DNA of 26,489 nt from a virus: positions 1 to 26,489 of the IMG/VR virus record IMGVR_UViG_3300046468_000370. One strand, given 5' to 3'. Under the pieces are notes generated by a model. That model ran no database searches and was not told the DNA's origin. It saw only the letters and a list, made by a program, of their open reading frames with translations. Within the stretch, counting starts at the first letter, position 1; each line of letters starts with the position of its first letter. Positions 20,986 through 26,489 of the stretch are shown one piece after another. Made by a program: the position numbers and the translations under genes.

Positions 20986-21495
20986 TTATTGTTTTAATTC
21001 TATTTCTTGCAAGTCCGACTTCATTTCACGAATCAATTTTGATGCCGTCAGCGTGCTTACATTGAAGTATTTTGCCATTGCTCGACAAGTATTGATTTGT
21101 TTGTCGAAGTAGGTTTCAAATATTATTCGCTTTATGCGGTCAGGTTCTTGCCGATATTCTTCAATCGCTTTTATCGCGTCTTCGTATGGATCAAAGTTTT
21201 CTTCATTGTTGTCGGGGTTGAGGTCGGGAATAATTTCCCTTGCATTCATTTGGATGTTCAAATTCGTTTGTGAATTTGTCAGGGCTATTTCCTGGCAAAT
21301 TTTCGCAGTCATCCAACGTCGAAGCATATCTTTATCTTCGATTCGTTTTTGCACCTTTACAACGTAGATATACGCGATTGAAATCAGTTCTTGCCAATCA
21401 TAGGAACGTTGATATTTCAAACACATTGATTTTGCAGTTTGTTCAATGCGTGGCAAAATTTCTTTTAAATGACTATCAATTTCCTTTTGCGTCAT
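20986..21495 (-). CDS. sigma-70-like transcription factor, candidate late-gene regulator
   Basis: A helical 169-aa protein. Residues 10-72 (ILPRIEQTAKSMCLKYQR, DWQELISIAYIYVV, then RRWMTAKICQEIALTNSQ) follow the pattern of sigma-70 region 2, where a conserved helix pair binds the RNA polymerase clamp. An acidic linker covers 88-112. Residues 117-162 hold a helix-turn-helix, with NTCRAMAKYFNVSTLTASKL as the likely reader, placed like sigma region 4. This is a compact two-domain sigma layout. The position just before the terminase and late genes suggests that it activates the WACAAAA-N11-TACTATAY promoters. I chose the ATG at 21495 over a TTG three codons upstream. A simple HTH repressor/activator is the alternative. 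Confidence 0.55.
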   Translation of the reverse strand: MTQKEIDSHLKEILPRIEQTAKSMCLKYQRSYDWQELISIAYIYVVKVQKRIEDKDMLRRWMTAKICQEIALTNSQTNLNIQMNAREIIPDLNPDNNEENFDPYEDAIKAIEEYRQEPDRIKRIIFETYFDKQINTCRAMAKYFNVSTLTASKLIREMKSDLQEIELKQ

Positions 21496-21682
21496 ACCAT
21501 TCAAAAATAATTCGGTGATATATCTTGCGCTTTATGAACGTGCAAAACGAACACCCTTTGACGGGTATCTTTTTACTTTGATCGACTTGATTGTTGTATT
21601 CTTTTGCAAGAATTATCATTTGCGATTGATTGCGTTGCGCCGTGTCGCGATATTTTTCAAAAACATTAATTGGTTCGGTCAT
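21476..21682 (-). CDS. small unknown protein with CxxC motif
   Basis: From the ATG at 21682 this gives 68 residues: TEPINVFEKYRDTAQRNQSQ, a helix with MIILAKEYNNQVDQSKK, and a C-terminal segment with CSFC (46-49 by that start) followed by a basic patch and FEWYDAKGN. The CxxC pair could be half of a zinc site or structural only. The start overlaps the end of the preceding membrane-protein gene by 17 bp, and the end overlaps the sigma-like gene, so it is coupled on both sides. A GTG 45 bp upstream is an alternative start. It may be a partner of the sigma-like protein or of the membrane protein; neither is shown. Confidence 0.6.
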   Translation of the reverse strand: MTEPINVFEKYRDTAQRNQSQMIILAKEYNNQVDQSKKIPVKGCSFCTFIKRKIYHRIIFEWYDAKGN

Positions 21683-21908
21683 ACCATGAAGCAATAAAAG
21701 AGAATAAAAGTGCAACCCAAAGGTCACCCGACAAAATAAGCAATGACCAAAAGGTCACGCATTTAAAGCAAAAAAGATACCCGAAATATTCGCGGTATCT
21801 ATATGAAATCTTTTTTTGTAGGCTTATAAAAAGCAAAACAATCGGTTCAAAATTGGTGAAGAACCATGCACAAAGAAAGATTATGACGTGTGTTTGTGTT
21901 AAATTCAT
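21666..21908 (-). CDS. small polytopic membrane protein with CFKC-FW motif
   Basis: An 80-aa hydrophobic protein with helices at about 6-30 and 51-75 and a loop containing CFKC (47-50) followed by VTFW. Small phage membrane proteins with a Cys-x-x-Cys then FW signature occur in Bacteroidota phages, but I know of no function. It starts 4 bp downstream of a TATATTTG promoter box, and is the first gene of the middle operon that also encodes the sigma-like protein and terminase. A role in superinfection exclusion or host membrane modification is speculation. Confidence 0.7.
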   Translation of the reverse strand: MNLTQTHVIIFLCAWFFTNFEPIVLLFISLQKKISYRYREYFGYLFCFKCVTFWSLLILSGDLWVALLFSFIASWYDRTN

Positions 21909-21912
21909 AACA

Positions 21913-21920
21913 CAAATATA
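21913..21920 (-). promoter_or_regulatory. TATATTTG promoter box of the middle operon
   Basis: On the minus strand TATATTTG is followed by TGTT and then the ATG at 21908. This matches the Bacteroidota -7 consensus. No convincing TTTG element 17-23 bp upstream is visible, so strength is uncertain. The start codon sits 4 bp after the box, as in the late promoters, so transcription starting 4-6 bp downstream would produce a leaderless mRNA. The box begins 6 bp after the NinG-like stop. Confidence 0.6.
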
Positions 21921-21926
21921 TAAAAA

Positions 21927-22577
21927 TTAACTAAACTTTGAAAAATCGCTTTCATAAATCCCCAACTCTTTATTAAAACGATTGCGCATTTTGATTCGTT
22001 GCTTTGGGGTATATTGTTTATTTAGGGCTTTCAATTCCTTGTTTATTTCTGTTAATTTTTTCTTGATTTTTTCCAAGTCTTTCTTGGTCAAGTTCAAATT
22101 TGGACATTGACAAAGGTGCATATCAACGAAGTCGGCATATTTCTGACCGTAGATATTAATTAATCCGTGACGGTATCGGATCGCGTCACCGCCTTTGTAG
22201 CTATTTGATTGTTCGCTTTGGATGTGAATGTTGTGTAGGTTCAATGAAAGGGTGACATTTGAACCGACTGAATGATAATGCCCGCCGTTCATCTTGCCTT
22301 TAATGTTTCCCGTTGCGATACATGGTTGACCGTGGTCAATTATTCTTGCCAATTCATTAATCAAGGGTTGAACGTGTTTTGATCGGTAGCCGTTTGCGGT
22401 CAGTCGGGTGACTTTGTGTTTTGCTTTTGCGCGTTCGGCATCTTTGATTTGTTTGCGTTTTACGGCGTGATAAAATTCTTTTGTGCAGTCATCATTCCCT
22501 AAACAAAAACGAAGCACCCCGATTTGATTGGGGTACTTCTTTTCAAATTTCTGTTTGCAATGGATGCAACGGGGCAT
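21927..22577 (-). CDS. ninG: NinG/Rap-like recombination endonuclease
   Basis: A 216-aa protein with the marks of the lambda NinG (Rap) family: an N-terminal zinc-ribbon-like set of cysteines (Cys4, Cys7, Cys25, Cys31) and a core with GGHYHSVGSN followed by LNLHNIHIQSEQSN and the segment GGDAIRYRHGLINIYG, which resembles the ligand pattern of NinG nucleases. The final 60 residues are a long basic helix. Rap cuts branched DNA such as Holliday junctions and boosts annealing-type recombination. It follows the ERF gene in the same operon, so the pair would make a complete single-strand-annealing and resolution route. It ends just before the TATATTTG box of the next operon. Confidence 0.8.
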   Translation of the reverse strand: MPRCIHCKQKFEKKYPNQIGVLRFCLGNDDCTKEFYHAVKRKQIKDAERAKAKHKVTRLTANGYRSKHVQPLINELARIIDHGQPCIATGNIKGKMNGGHYHSVGSNVTLSLNLHNIHIQSEQSNSYKGGDAIRYRHGLINIYGQKYADFVDMHLCQCPNLNLTKKDLEKIKKKLTEINKELKALNKQYTPKQRIKMRNRFNKELGIYESDFSKFS

Positions 22578-22580
22578 TGA

Positions 22581-23039
22581 TTAAAATTTAATCGTTAATA
22601 CTTCACCGCCGTGCGTCTTGATTCCGACCTTTGGAACTTGCACACCGTCGGCGTCATAAATCGCGTCAGTTGATTTGTATGCTACTTTGAGCAAGTCGGC
22701 GCGTTCCTTTAGTTGGTTAGATAGCTTTTCATAGATGTCGTCTTGCATATAGTCAAGACGGTCGCCCGTGTTACGCATTGAAAAAACGACGTTTGCTTTC
22801 TTGTATTCCTTTTCAGGAACTTGATCAATCATTTTACGAATGCTTTTTGAATAGCTTTCGACGTATGCTTTCAACCGTTCAACGCTTGCGATGGTTTCGA
22901 ATTCGTCAAGGTGTCCGTCATCCATCATTTGAAGCGCGTTTTGTTCGGCTTGTGCAATGATTTCTTTCTTTGTCATTTCGGGGAATTGCGTCAGCATTTC
23001 TCCCATGCTATCAATGTGATATAGTTCTTCGTTTCTCAT
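22581..23039 (-). CDS. coiled-coil protein of the recombination operon
   Basis: A 152-aa helical, charged protein: helices from about 20-75 (KKEIIAQAEQNALQM, then VERLKAYVESYSKSIRKMIDQV) and 85-120 (DDIYEKLSNQLKERADLLKVAYKS), and a short beta-like C-terminus (GVQVPKVGIKTHGGEVLTIKF). Small coiled-coil proteins next to ERF-type annealing proteins are common in phages, and a recombination or nuclease-inhibitor role is sometimes assumed, but I cannot assign a family. Its start lies in a 23-bp sequence exactly repeated at the start of the 60-aa gene just upstream, so the start region itself has been duplicated. It is followed after 3 bp by the NinG-like gene. Confidence 0.65.
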   Translation of the reverse strand: MRNEELYHIDSMGEMLTQFPEMTKKEIIAQAEQNALQMMDDGHLDEFETIASVERLKAYVESYSKSIRKMIDQVPEKEYKKANVVFSMRNTGDRLDYMQDDIYEKLSNQLKERADLLKVAYKSTDAIYDADGVQVPKVGIKTHGGEVLTIKF

Positions 23040-23058
23040 TTTGTTATTTTTTAAGGTT
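23036..23058. repeat. 23-bp exact direct repeat, copy 1 (left end of the cassette)
   Basis: On the minus strand this runs AACCTTAAAAAATAACAAAA then TGA, and covers the last codons of the 60-aa gene, its TAA stop and the ATG of the next gene. An identical copy lies at 23223-23245, at the junction between the ERF gene and the 60-aa gene. The two copies are 187 bp apart. Confidence 0.9.
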
Positions 23059-23226
23059 TATTATTTGTTCAATATCTTCGATACTTAGTTTTGAATAAAT
23101 ATCGAAAAGTTTACTTCTAAAATGTAACGGTTCTTTTTTATATTTACTATCTGCATCTGATAACCCTGATTTTCTATATAGGCTAACATCAAGCAAAGTT
23201 AATTTATGAATCAATTTATTTTTCAT
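23044..23226 (-). CDS. 60-aa gene in a 187-bp duplicated-end cassette
   Basis: A short protein beginning MKNKLIHKLTLLDVSLYR and ending IINLKK, with no recognisable family, and a weak helical C-terminus (SIEDIEQIINL). The coding strand is markedly richer in A and T than its neighbours and avoids their common GAC/GTC codon style. Both its end plus the following start codon and the matching junction upstream are identical over 23 bp: each reads N-L-K-K-stop-CAAA-ATG-A. I chose the ATG at 23226; a TTG 24 bp upstream lies inside the ERF gene. It looks like a recent insertion between the ERF and coiled-coil genes. Confidence 0.6.
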   Translation of the reverse strand: MKNKLIHKLTLLDVSLYRKSGLSDADSKYKKEPLHFRSKLFDIYSKLSIEDIEQIINLKK

Positions 23227-23245
23227 TTTGTTATTTTTTAAGGTT
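23223..23245. repeat. 23-bp exact direct repeat, copy 2 (right end of the cassette)
   Basis: This is the second copy of the 23-bp repeat at 23036-23058. It spans the last codons and stop of the ERF gene and the ATG of the 60-aa gene. Recombination between the copies would delete 187 bp and rejoin the ERF gene to the coiled-coil gene with one intact stop-start junction. Confidence 0.9.
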
Positions 23246-23773
23246 CTCAATTGCTTTGCGTTGTGATGCGGTCAAGGTGTGCTTCTCCGCCCATTCAATA
23301 AAACTTGCAACCTTTGAATCATCTTCGTCTTGCAGTTTTAAAATATAGTCGTCAAACGTCTTTTCGTTGATGGTTTGTTTTACGACCTTGATAGGTTTCT
23401 TTTGTTGCTCTCCCGATGCGTCGGTGTCTTTGTCGGTTACAATACCGCAAATCGCAGAAATTTGATAACGTCGGATGTAAGAGCAAGCCGAACCGAACAC
23501 CTGAAAGTCGTTCATACCTTTCAATGAAACGTCTTGCGGAATGTCGGCAACGCTTTCGATGGTTTCACCGCTTTCACAATGGAAAAGAATGGTTTTGATT
23601 TGTTGCCCTTGAATCAATTGAGTGAATCCAAGACCGTGTTTTGCAAGTAGTGGATTGATTGTTTCGAAGATTGTAGGAAGATCGGCGTATGTGTACCCGT
23701 ACCCCTTTGTTGCTTTGTGGATTGTTGGACATTCTTGTTGAAATGATGCCAAACTTTGATAAATGTTTTTCAT
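23231..23773 (-). CDS. erf: ERF-family single-strand annealing protein
   Basis: A 180-aa recombinase that binds and pairs complementary single strands. The ERF signature is clear: GYGYTYADLPTIFETINPLLAKHGLGF at about 24-50, the middle strands (TILFHCESGETI), and SACSYIRRYQISAICGI at 96-111 followed by DKDTDA. After about 120 there is a basic linker (QKKPIKVVKQ) and a helical C-terminal region (FIEWAEKHTLTASQRKAIENLKK). It sits in one operon with the coiled-coil and NinG-like genes, so it probably supplies the annealing step of phage recombination and genome-end circularisation or concatemer formation. Upstream lie two small unknown genes and the TATATTTG promoter at 24425. Confidence 0.92.
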   Translation of the reverse strand: MKNIYQSLASFQQECPTIHKATKGYGYTYADLPTIFETINPLLAKHGLGFTQLIQGQQIKTILFHCESGETIESVADIPQDVSLKGMNDFQVFGSACSYIRRYQISAICGIVTDKDTDASGEQQKKPIKVVKQTINEKTFDDYILKLQDEDDSKVASFIEWAEKHTLTASQRKAIENLKK

Positions 23774-23810
23774 GGTTGTTTGTTTTTTGGGTTAAAAATA
23801 ATAAAAAAAT

Positions 23811-24017
23811 TTACATATCGACTTCAAAAATCTGACCGAATGCGCTGATGTTTTCAAGGCTTGTTTCGATTGATTCAAATTCTTTTGTCGTGGTGATGAC
23901 TTTGCCGTTCAATTGTAGTACAAAATTCTTTGTCGGTCGTGAATACCAAATAGAAATGATGTCGTTAAGTCGGTTTGATAGTTCGATTCGTTCGTATCGC
24001 AATAGTCGTTTTTTCAT
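23811..24017 (-). CDS. unknown 68-aa protein
   Basis: A small, soluble-looking protein: a basic start (MKKRLLRYERIELSNRLNDI), strands IISIWYSRPTKNFVLQLNGKVI and an acidic end (ESIETSLENISAFGQIFEVDM). It resembles a single alpha+beta fold but no family is recognisable. It is encoded 2 bp after the gene at 24020 and 37 bp before the ERF gene, in the recombination operon. Confidence 0.6.
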   Translation of the reverse strand: MKKRLLRYERIELSNRLNDIISIWYSRPTKNFVLQLNGKVITTTKEFESIETSLENISAFGQIFEVDM

Positions 24018-24019
24018 GG

Positions 24020-24397
24020 TTATGAGTATTTATGTAAACGTTCGTAGTCACGCATTGAATCAAATTCATGATCTTCATTGCAATCATTCGGTTCAGGGAT
24101 TTCCCTTTCTTCGAATTCAATGTCGGCTTTCAAATCATTTGTCAAGTTCATTCGATTGACGGGGATTCCATCAATACACAAAACACCGTCGTGGTTTTTT
24201 TCAGCGGTTGCAATTGGTTGCATTTCGTCGTCGTTGATTTCAACGCATCCCGATTCGTAATGAGCAAAGAGTTCAGTACCCTCCGAAAATAAAACTTCTT
24301 GAAATGTTCCTTTTGTGGCTTTCCAAATGGTCGCCTCGTCAAGTGATGCGGTTGCTTTTACAATTCCGCTTTGATTTGATAAAATAAAAATAGTCAT
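24020..24397 (-). CDS. unknown acidic 125-aa protein, first gene of the recombination operon
   Basis: An acidic protein, starting TIFILSNQSGIVKATASLDEA and with many Asp/Glu residues, especially at the C-terminus (EEREIPEPNDCNEDHEFDSMRD). Beta-strand-like N-terminal half; acidic and probably disordered C-terminal third. No family is recognisable. DNA mimicry or a host-inhibitor role would be typical of small acidic early phage proteins, but that is a guess. The frame extends upstream to a TTG at 24478, but I reject it because the TATATTTG promoter box at 24425-24432 lies inside that extension; the ATG at 24397 is preceded by an A-rich tract, as elsewhere. Confidence 0.7.
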   Translation of the reverse strand: MTIFILSNQSGIVKATASLDEATIWKATKGTFQEVLFSEGTELFAHYESGCVEINDDEMQPIATAEKNHDGVLCIDGIPVNRMNLTNDLKADIEFEEREIPEPNDCNEDHEFDSMRDYERLHKYS

Positions 24398-24424
24398 TTT
24401 TGTTTGTTTTTTTTTGGTTATGGT

Positions 24425-24432
24425 CAAATATA
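24425..24432 (-). promoter_or_regulatory. TATATTTG promoter box for the recombination operon
   Basis: TATATTTG on the minus strand, then ACCATAACCAAA, then an A-rich leader to the ATG at 24397. The box and the following 12 bases repeat those at 904-885 with only one difference, so the two promoters share both core and leader. The -33 region has no exact TTTG, so the upstream contact is weak by eye. Confidence 0.65.
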
Positions 24433-24464
24433 TATAAAAAAATAAATATAATCCTATTTTTTTA

Positions 24465-24731
24465 TTAAGAAATTTCAAAGTTCAAATCAATTTTTTCGTC
24501 TTTGTCCAGGTGCAACCCAATCGAATGGGCAAAATACTTTGTCGATTCTTTAAGAATTTGCAAGTCGTCGTGACTGATATTTGACAAGCTGACGTTTTCA
24601 AGATCCGAATACCATTTCAAAAAGTCATTCAGTTCATCGCGACACATCAACGTGCCATCGTTCAACAATTTCTTGTGAATCAAATCACGAATTGCAAAAT
24701 AGTATTTGACGTCTTGTTTGCTTGCTTTCAT
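24465..24731 (-). CDS. unknown 88-aa acidic protein
   Basis: A helical protein (KQDVKYYFAIRDLIHKKLL, RDELNDFLKWYSDLENV, ILKESTKYFAHSIGLHL) with no membrane segment and no recognisable motif. It is the last gene of the early block and is 1 bp downstream of the gene at 24733. The stop at 24465 lies before the promoter at 24432-24425 of the recombination operon, so the two units are separate. A small host-interaction protein is the default possibility. Confidence 0.6.
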   Translation of the reverse strand: MKASKQDVKYYFAIRDLIHKKLLNDGTLMCRDELNDFLKWYSDLENVSLSNISHDDLQILKESTKYFAHSIGLHLDKDEKIDLNFEIS

Positions 24732-24732
24732 T

Positions 24733-25002
24733 TTAGTCAGTTTTAAAATAGTTGTTTTGATGTGAATTCAATCGGGGTTGCGGTTTGTTCCATTGCGTTT
24801 CGTCTTGCAACGCTTCGACAATCATTATTACATTTGATTCGGTCGTTGTCAATTGACGTTGATTTTCGCTTGTCTTTAAAATATGCGCATAAAATTCAAG
24901 GGTTTTTTTGACGTCGGAATAATAAGCAAATTTTGAATCAAGGGTTTTCGGTAAGCGTTGCCAATTTTCACGCAAATAAATTCGTGCTTGTTGCATTGTC
25001 AT
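24733..25002 (-). CDS. unknown 89-aa protein, partner of the preceding gene
   Basis: Soluble, helical, with an N-terminal amphipathic segment (QQARIYLRENWQRL) and a central ILKTSENQRQLTTTESNVIMIVEAL. No motif or family is recognisable. Its ATG overlaps the stop of the gene at 24999 by 4 bp (ATGA) and the next gene starts 1 bp after its stop, so this is a tightly coupled trio. It is probably involved with the same early replication or host-control process as the larger upstream gene. Confidence 0.6.
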   Translation of the reverse strand: MTMQQARIYLRENWQRLPKTLDSKFAYYSDVKKTLEFYAHILKTSENQRQLTTTESNVIMIVEALQDETQWNKPQPRLNSHQNNYFKTD

Positions 25003-25535
25003 AGGTTCAAACCTTTTGATTGTTTTAATTCTTTTCGGTCACTACTTCGCAAGCTATGATCGTTGTGACGGTCTTGCGTTGACTTGTTGATGAATACTTG
25101 CGTGCGTTCTTCGACGTACTGATTGAACCAATCTAAGATTGCGACAATGTTCAAAACCCCATAAAGTTGACCGTATTCACCCCGCTTTGCTTTTCTAAGA
25201 ACAAAACATATTTCAGTCATTGAAAGAAAATAAAACATCGAATGAATTTCAATCGCGATTTCTTTGATTTGGTACTTGCTCAACGGTTGCCCTACGTTGA
25301 CCGATTCAGAAAGTGACGCAAGATGCACCTCGATCAATGCAAGAACGGAATCCATTCCGATGTGTTTTGAAGATAGTGCAAGACTGACTTCGTCGTTTTC
25401 AATTGCTTGAATTGATGTCTTTATGTGACGCAATGACGTCAGCACTTTCAAAGGATCGTATTTTTGTAGATATGCGACCTTGTCAAATTTTACAATTTCA
25501 TTGTTTTCCTTTTTGATGATTTCATTGTTTTCCAT
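24999..25535 (-). CDS. unknown helical protein of the replication block, DUF6633-like
   Basis: A 178-aa protein with a disordered start (many E, N and K), then helices and the segment LSKYQIKEIAIEIHSMFYFLSMTEICFVLRKAKRGEYGQLYG (about 86-127). An LS-YQI start, a hydrophobic helix pair, then a KRGEYGQLYG turn is a pattern I link to a conserved, uncharacterised protein of Bacteroidota phages next to replication genes; I believe it is DUF6633, with low certainty. It overlaps the initiator-like gene by 14 bp, so a loader or partner of the initiator is a reasonable inference. The C-terminus (HNDHSLRSSDRKELKQSK) is polar and probably flexible. Confidence 0.6.
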   Translation of the reverse strand: MENNEIIKKENNEIVKFDKVAYLQKYDPLKVLTSLRHIKTSIQAIENDEVSLALSSKHIGMDSVLALIEVHLASLSESVNVGQPLSKYQIKEIAIEIHSMFYFLSMTEICFVLRKAKRGEYGQLYGVLNIVAILDWFNQYVEERTQVFINKSTQDRHNDHSLRSSDRKELKQSKGLNL

Positions 25536-26181
25536 ATAGTCGGGTTTTTAGTTCGTTCATGTATTCAGCATTGACACCGTCACCGCGTTTTTTGTTTCCT
25601 TTGATTGGGGTGTCGTGTTCCTTTTGTTTCCAGGTTGCAAGTCGTCGCGCTACATTAAAGGGTTGATTTTTGGAATATTCAAACCTCATCTTTTTGCCGT
25701 TTTCATTATGCTCCGACCAATATAAGAAAAAATTGTTCAACGTTTGTTTGCCGTAGTCACTCAAATAAGGTTTCAATGAATTGGCAAATTTCAATTTGCG
25801 TTCTTCAATATCAAGTTCTTTCCCTTTCTCTTTCTCTTTCCCTTGTACTTTCCCTTTCTCTTGTACTTGTACTTGTTGGGTAGGGGTGTTCAACCCCCCT
25901 TGCGTAGGGGGTACGGTAGGGGGTACGGTAGGGGGTTCAATACCCCCTTGCAGTTTGTTGCCCGTCTTGTCCTCGTATCCTTTGATTTGCGTGTCGATGC
26001 TATTGGTTTGACTGATGTATGCAAACTTTGCCATTCCTTTGAGGTCGTGCGGTTTAACGCCCAAAAATTGACGGTCAAGTAGTGCATCCATGAATTGCAC
26101 TTTGTCTTTGTCATTGAGTTCATTGTAAACGTCGTAATAACTACGGAAGAAATTGAACCCTTTTCGTTTGGTTAGTTTCAT
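25522..26181 (-). CDS. replication initiator-like protein (O/DnaD-like layout)
   Basis: A 219-aa protein in three parts. Residues 1-75 (KRKGFNFFRSYYDVYNEL, KDKVQFMDALLDRQFLG, GMAKFAYISQTNSIDTQI) are a helical DNA-binding-type domain that I associate with phage replication proteins of this group. Residues 76-127 are a low-complexity linker (PPT-V repeats, then Q, K, E and G). Residues 128-190 are a C-terminal domain with NNFFLYWSE, MRFEYSKNQPFNVARRLATW, similar to the DnaD/DnaB-like tail of replisome organisers. A DNA-binding N-terminus, flexible linker and helicase-interacting C-terminus match lambda O in layout. The linker DNA holds tandem repeats that could be the origin. Assignment is by layout. 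Confidence 0.6.
   Translation of the reverse strand: MKLTKRKGFNFFRSYYDVYNELNDKDKVQFMDALLDRQFLGVKPHDLKGMAKFAYISQTNSIDTQIKGYEDKTGNKLQGGIEPPTVPPTVPPTQGGLNTPTQQVQVQEKGKVQGKEKEKGKELDIEERKLKFANSLKPYLSDYGKQTLNNFFLYWSEHNENGKKMRFEYSKNQPFNVARRLATWKQKEHDTPIKGNKKRGDGVNAEYMNELKTRLYGKQ
25818..25950. other. candidate replication origin within the initiator-like gene
   Basis: Three tandem 12-bp units GTAGGGGGTACG lie at 25904-25915, 25916-25927 and 25928-25939 (the last ending GGTTCA). A related GTAGGGGT occurs at 25880-25887. Runs of C at 25894-25899 and 25943-25947 can pair with the G runs. On the left, a 15-bp direct repeat CTTTCCCTTTCTCTT (25818-25832 and 25848-25862) sits in a 60-bp pyrimidine-only stretch on the plus strand. 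G runs of this kind stand out sharply in this AT-rich genome. Lambda's origin has the same arrangement: iterons and a strand-asymmetric tract inside gene O. Confidence 0.5.
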
Positions 26182-26216
26182 TTAATTTTGTTTTTGTTCG
26201 GCTAATTTAAAAAAAA

Positions 26217-26483
26217 TCATTTCAATTCAACGTTTATTTCTTTGGTCACTTGTTCCAATTCCGAAACGATGTCGACATAATATTGTGATTCAGAAACGTC
26301 AGCGTTGCGCAATAGATTGTCAAGTTTGGGTTCTAAGAATCGCAAGGTTCGATTCATTTCTTTTTTGAATTGATGCTTATAAATGACCGAATCATGAAGA
26401 TCGTCAATGCAATGAATGATCGCTTGCGAATGAAGAAACAAACGAAGTATTTTTGTTGTTTGGTCAAGGTCGGTTTCAATCAT
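26217..26483 (-). CDS. unknown 88-aa helical protein
   Basis: A small, mostly helical protein (DLDQTTKILRLFLHSQAII, KHQFKKEMNRTLRFLEPKL, ESQYYVDIVSELEQVTKEI) with no recognisable motif. It is 35 bp upstream of the initiator-like gene and in the same direction. Its ATG at 26483 lies 6 bp from the window edge, so an upstream overlap or an operon continuing from outside the window is likely. A structural or regulatory helper of replication is a reasonable default guess. Confidence 0.55.
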   Translation of the reverse strand: MIETDLDQTTKILRLFLHSQAIIHCIDDLHDSVIYKHQFKKEMNRTLRFLEPKLDNLLRNADVSESQYYVDIVSELEQVTKEINVELK

Positions 26484-26489
26484 TGGTTT

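Noticed and set aside
24397-24478. N-terminal extension of the acidic protein to a TTG at 24478.
   Set aside because: The added region contains the TATATTTG promoter box and has an odd hydrophobic, lysine-rich composition. The ATG at 24397 is preceded by an A-rich leader like the other genes.

Overview
This window reads as a 26.5-kb piece of a tailed (siphovirus-like) double-stranded DNA phage genome, or prophage, of a Bacteroidota host, most likely a flavobacterium-like one. The evidence is an AT-rich sequence packed with short overlapping genes, ATG starts preceded by A-rich tracts rather than Shine-Dalgarno sequences, several TAnnTTTG promoter boxes (the Bacteroidota -7 element), and structural proteins of types I associate with Bacteroidota phages. 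No integrase, repressor, tRNA, CRISPR array or insertion sequence was seen, so lifestyle is undetermined. Family names come from reading motifs by eye; no database search was run.

Almost everything is on the minus strand, so transcription runs from high to low coordinates. From 26.5 to 24.5 kb lies an early block: small unknown genes and a replication-initiator-like gene whose linker region carries 12-bp tandem repeats beside a strand-asymmetric tract, a lambda-like candidate origin. From 24.4 to 21.9 kb is a recombination block led by a TATATTTG promoter: an ERF single-strand annealing protein, a 60-aa gene flanked by exact 23-bp direct repeats, a coiled-coil protein and a NinG/Rap-like protein. 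From 21.9 to 18.8 kb is a middle block, again starting at a TATATTTG box: a small membrane protein, a sigma-70-like protein, small unknowns, and both terminase subunits.

From 18.8 to 1.0 kb lie the late genes, in an order unlike the textbook one. Tail genes come first (two tail-tip proteins, tape measure, two gp10-like completion proteins), then the head genes (protease-scaffold fusion, major capsid, probable tail tube), then connector genes (portal, adaptor, terminator), a lectin-like receptor-binding protein, and lysis genes (two small membrane proteins, amidase, probable one-component spanin), ending with a metallophosphoesterase and a strong GNRA-loop terminator. Two probable tail-assembly chaperone genes (10.5-11.7 kb) are inverted onto the plus strand between the tail and head blocks. 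Below 0.9 kb a separate promoter starts another minus-strand operon of unknown genes that leaves the window.

The most striking observation is a bipartite motif, WACAAAA-N11-TACTATAY-N4-ATG, found at three places with perfectly conserved spacing. It lies directly in front of the first gene of the tail, head and connector blocks and nowhere else that I could find. I infer that it is a phage-specific late promoter that would give leaderless or nearly leaderless mRNAs. The sigma-like protein encoded just upstream of the terminase genes is the obvious candidate to recognise it.
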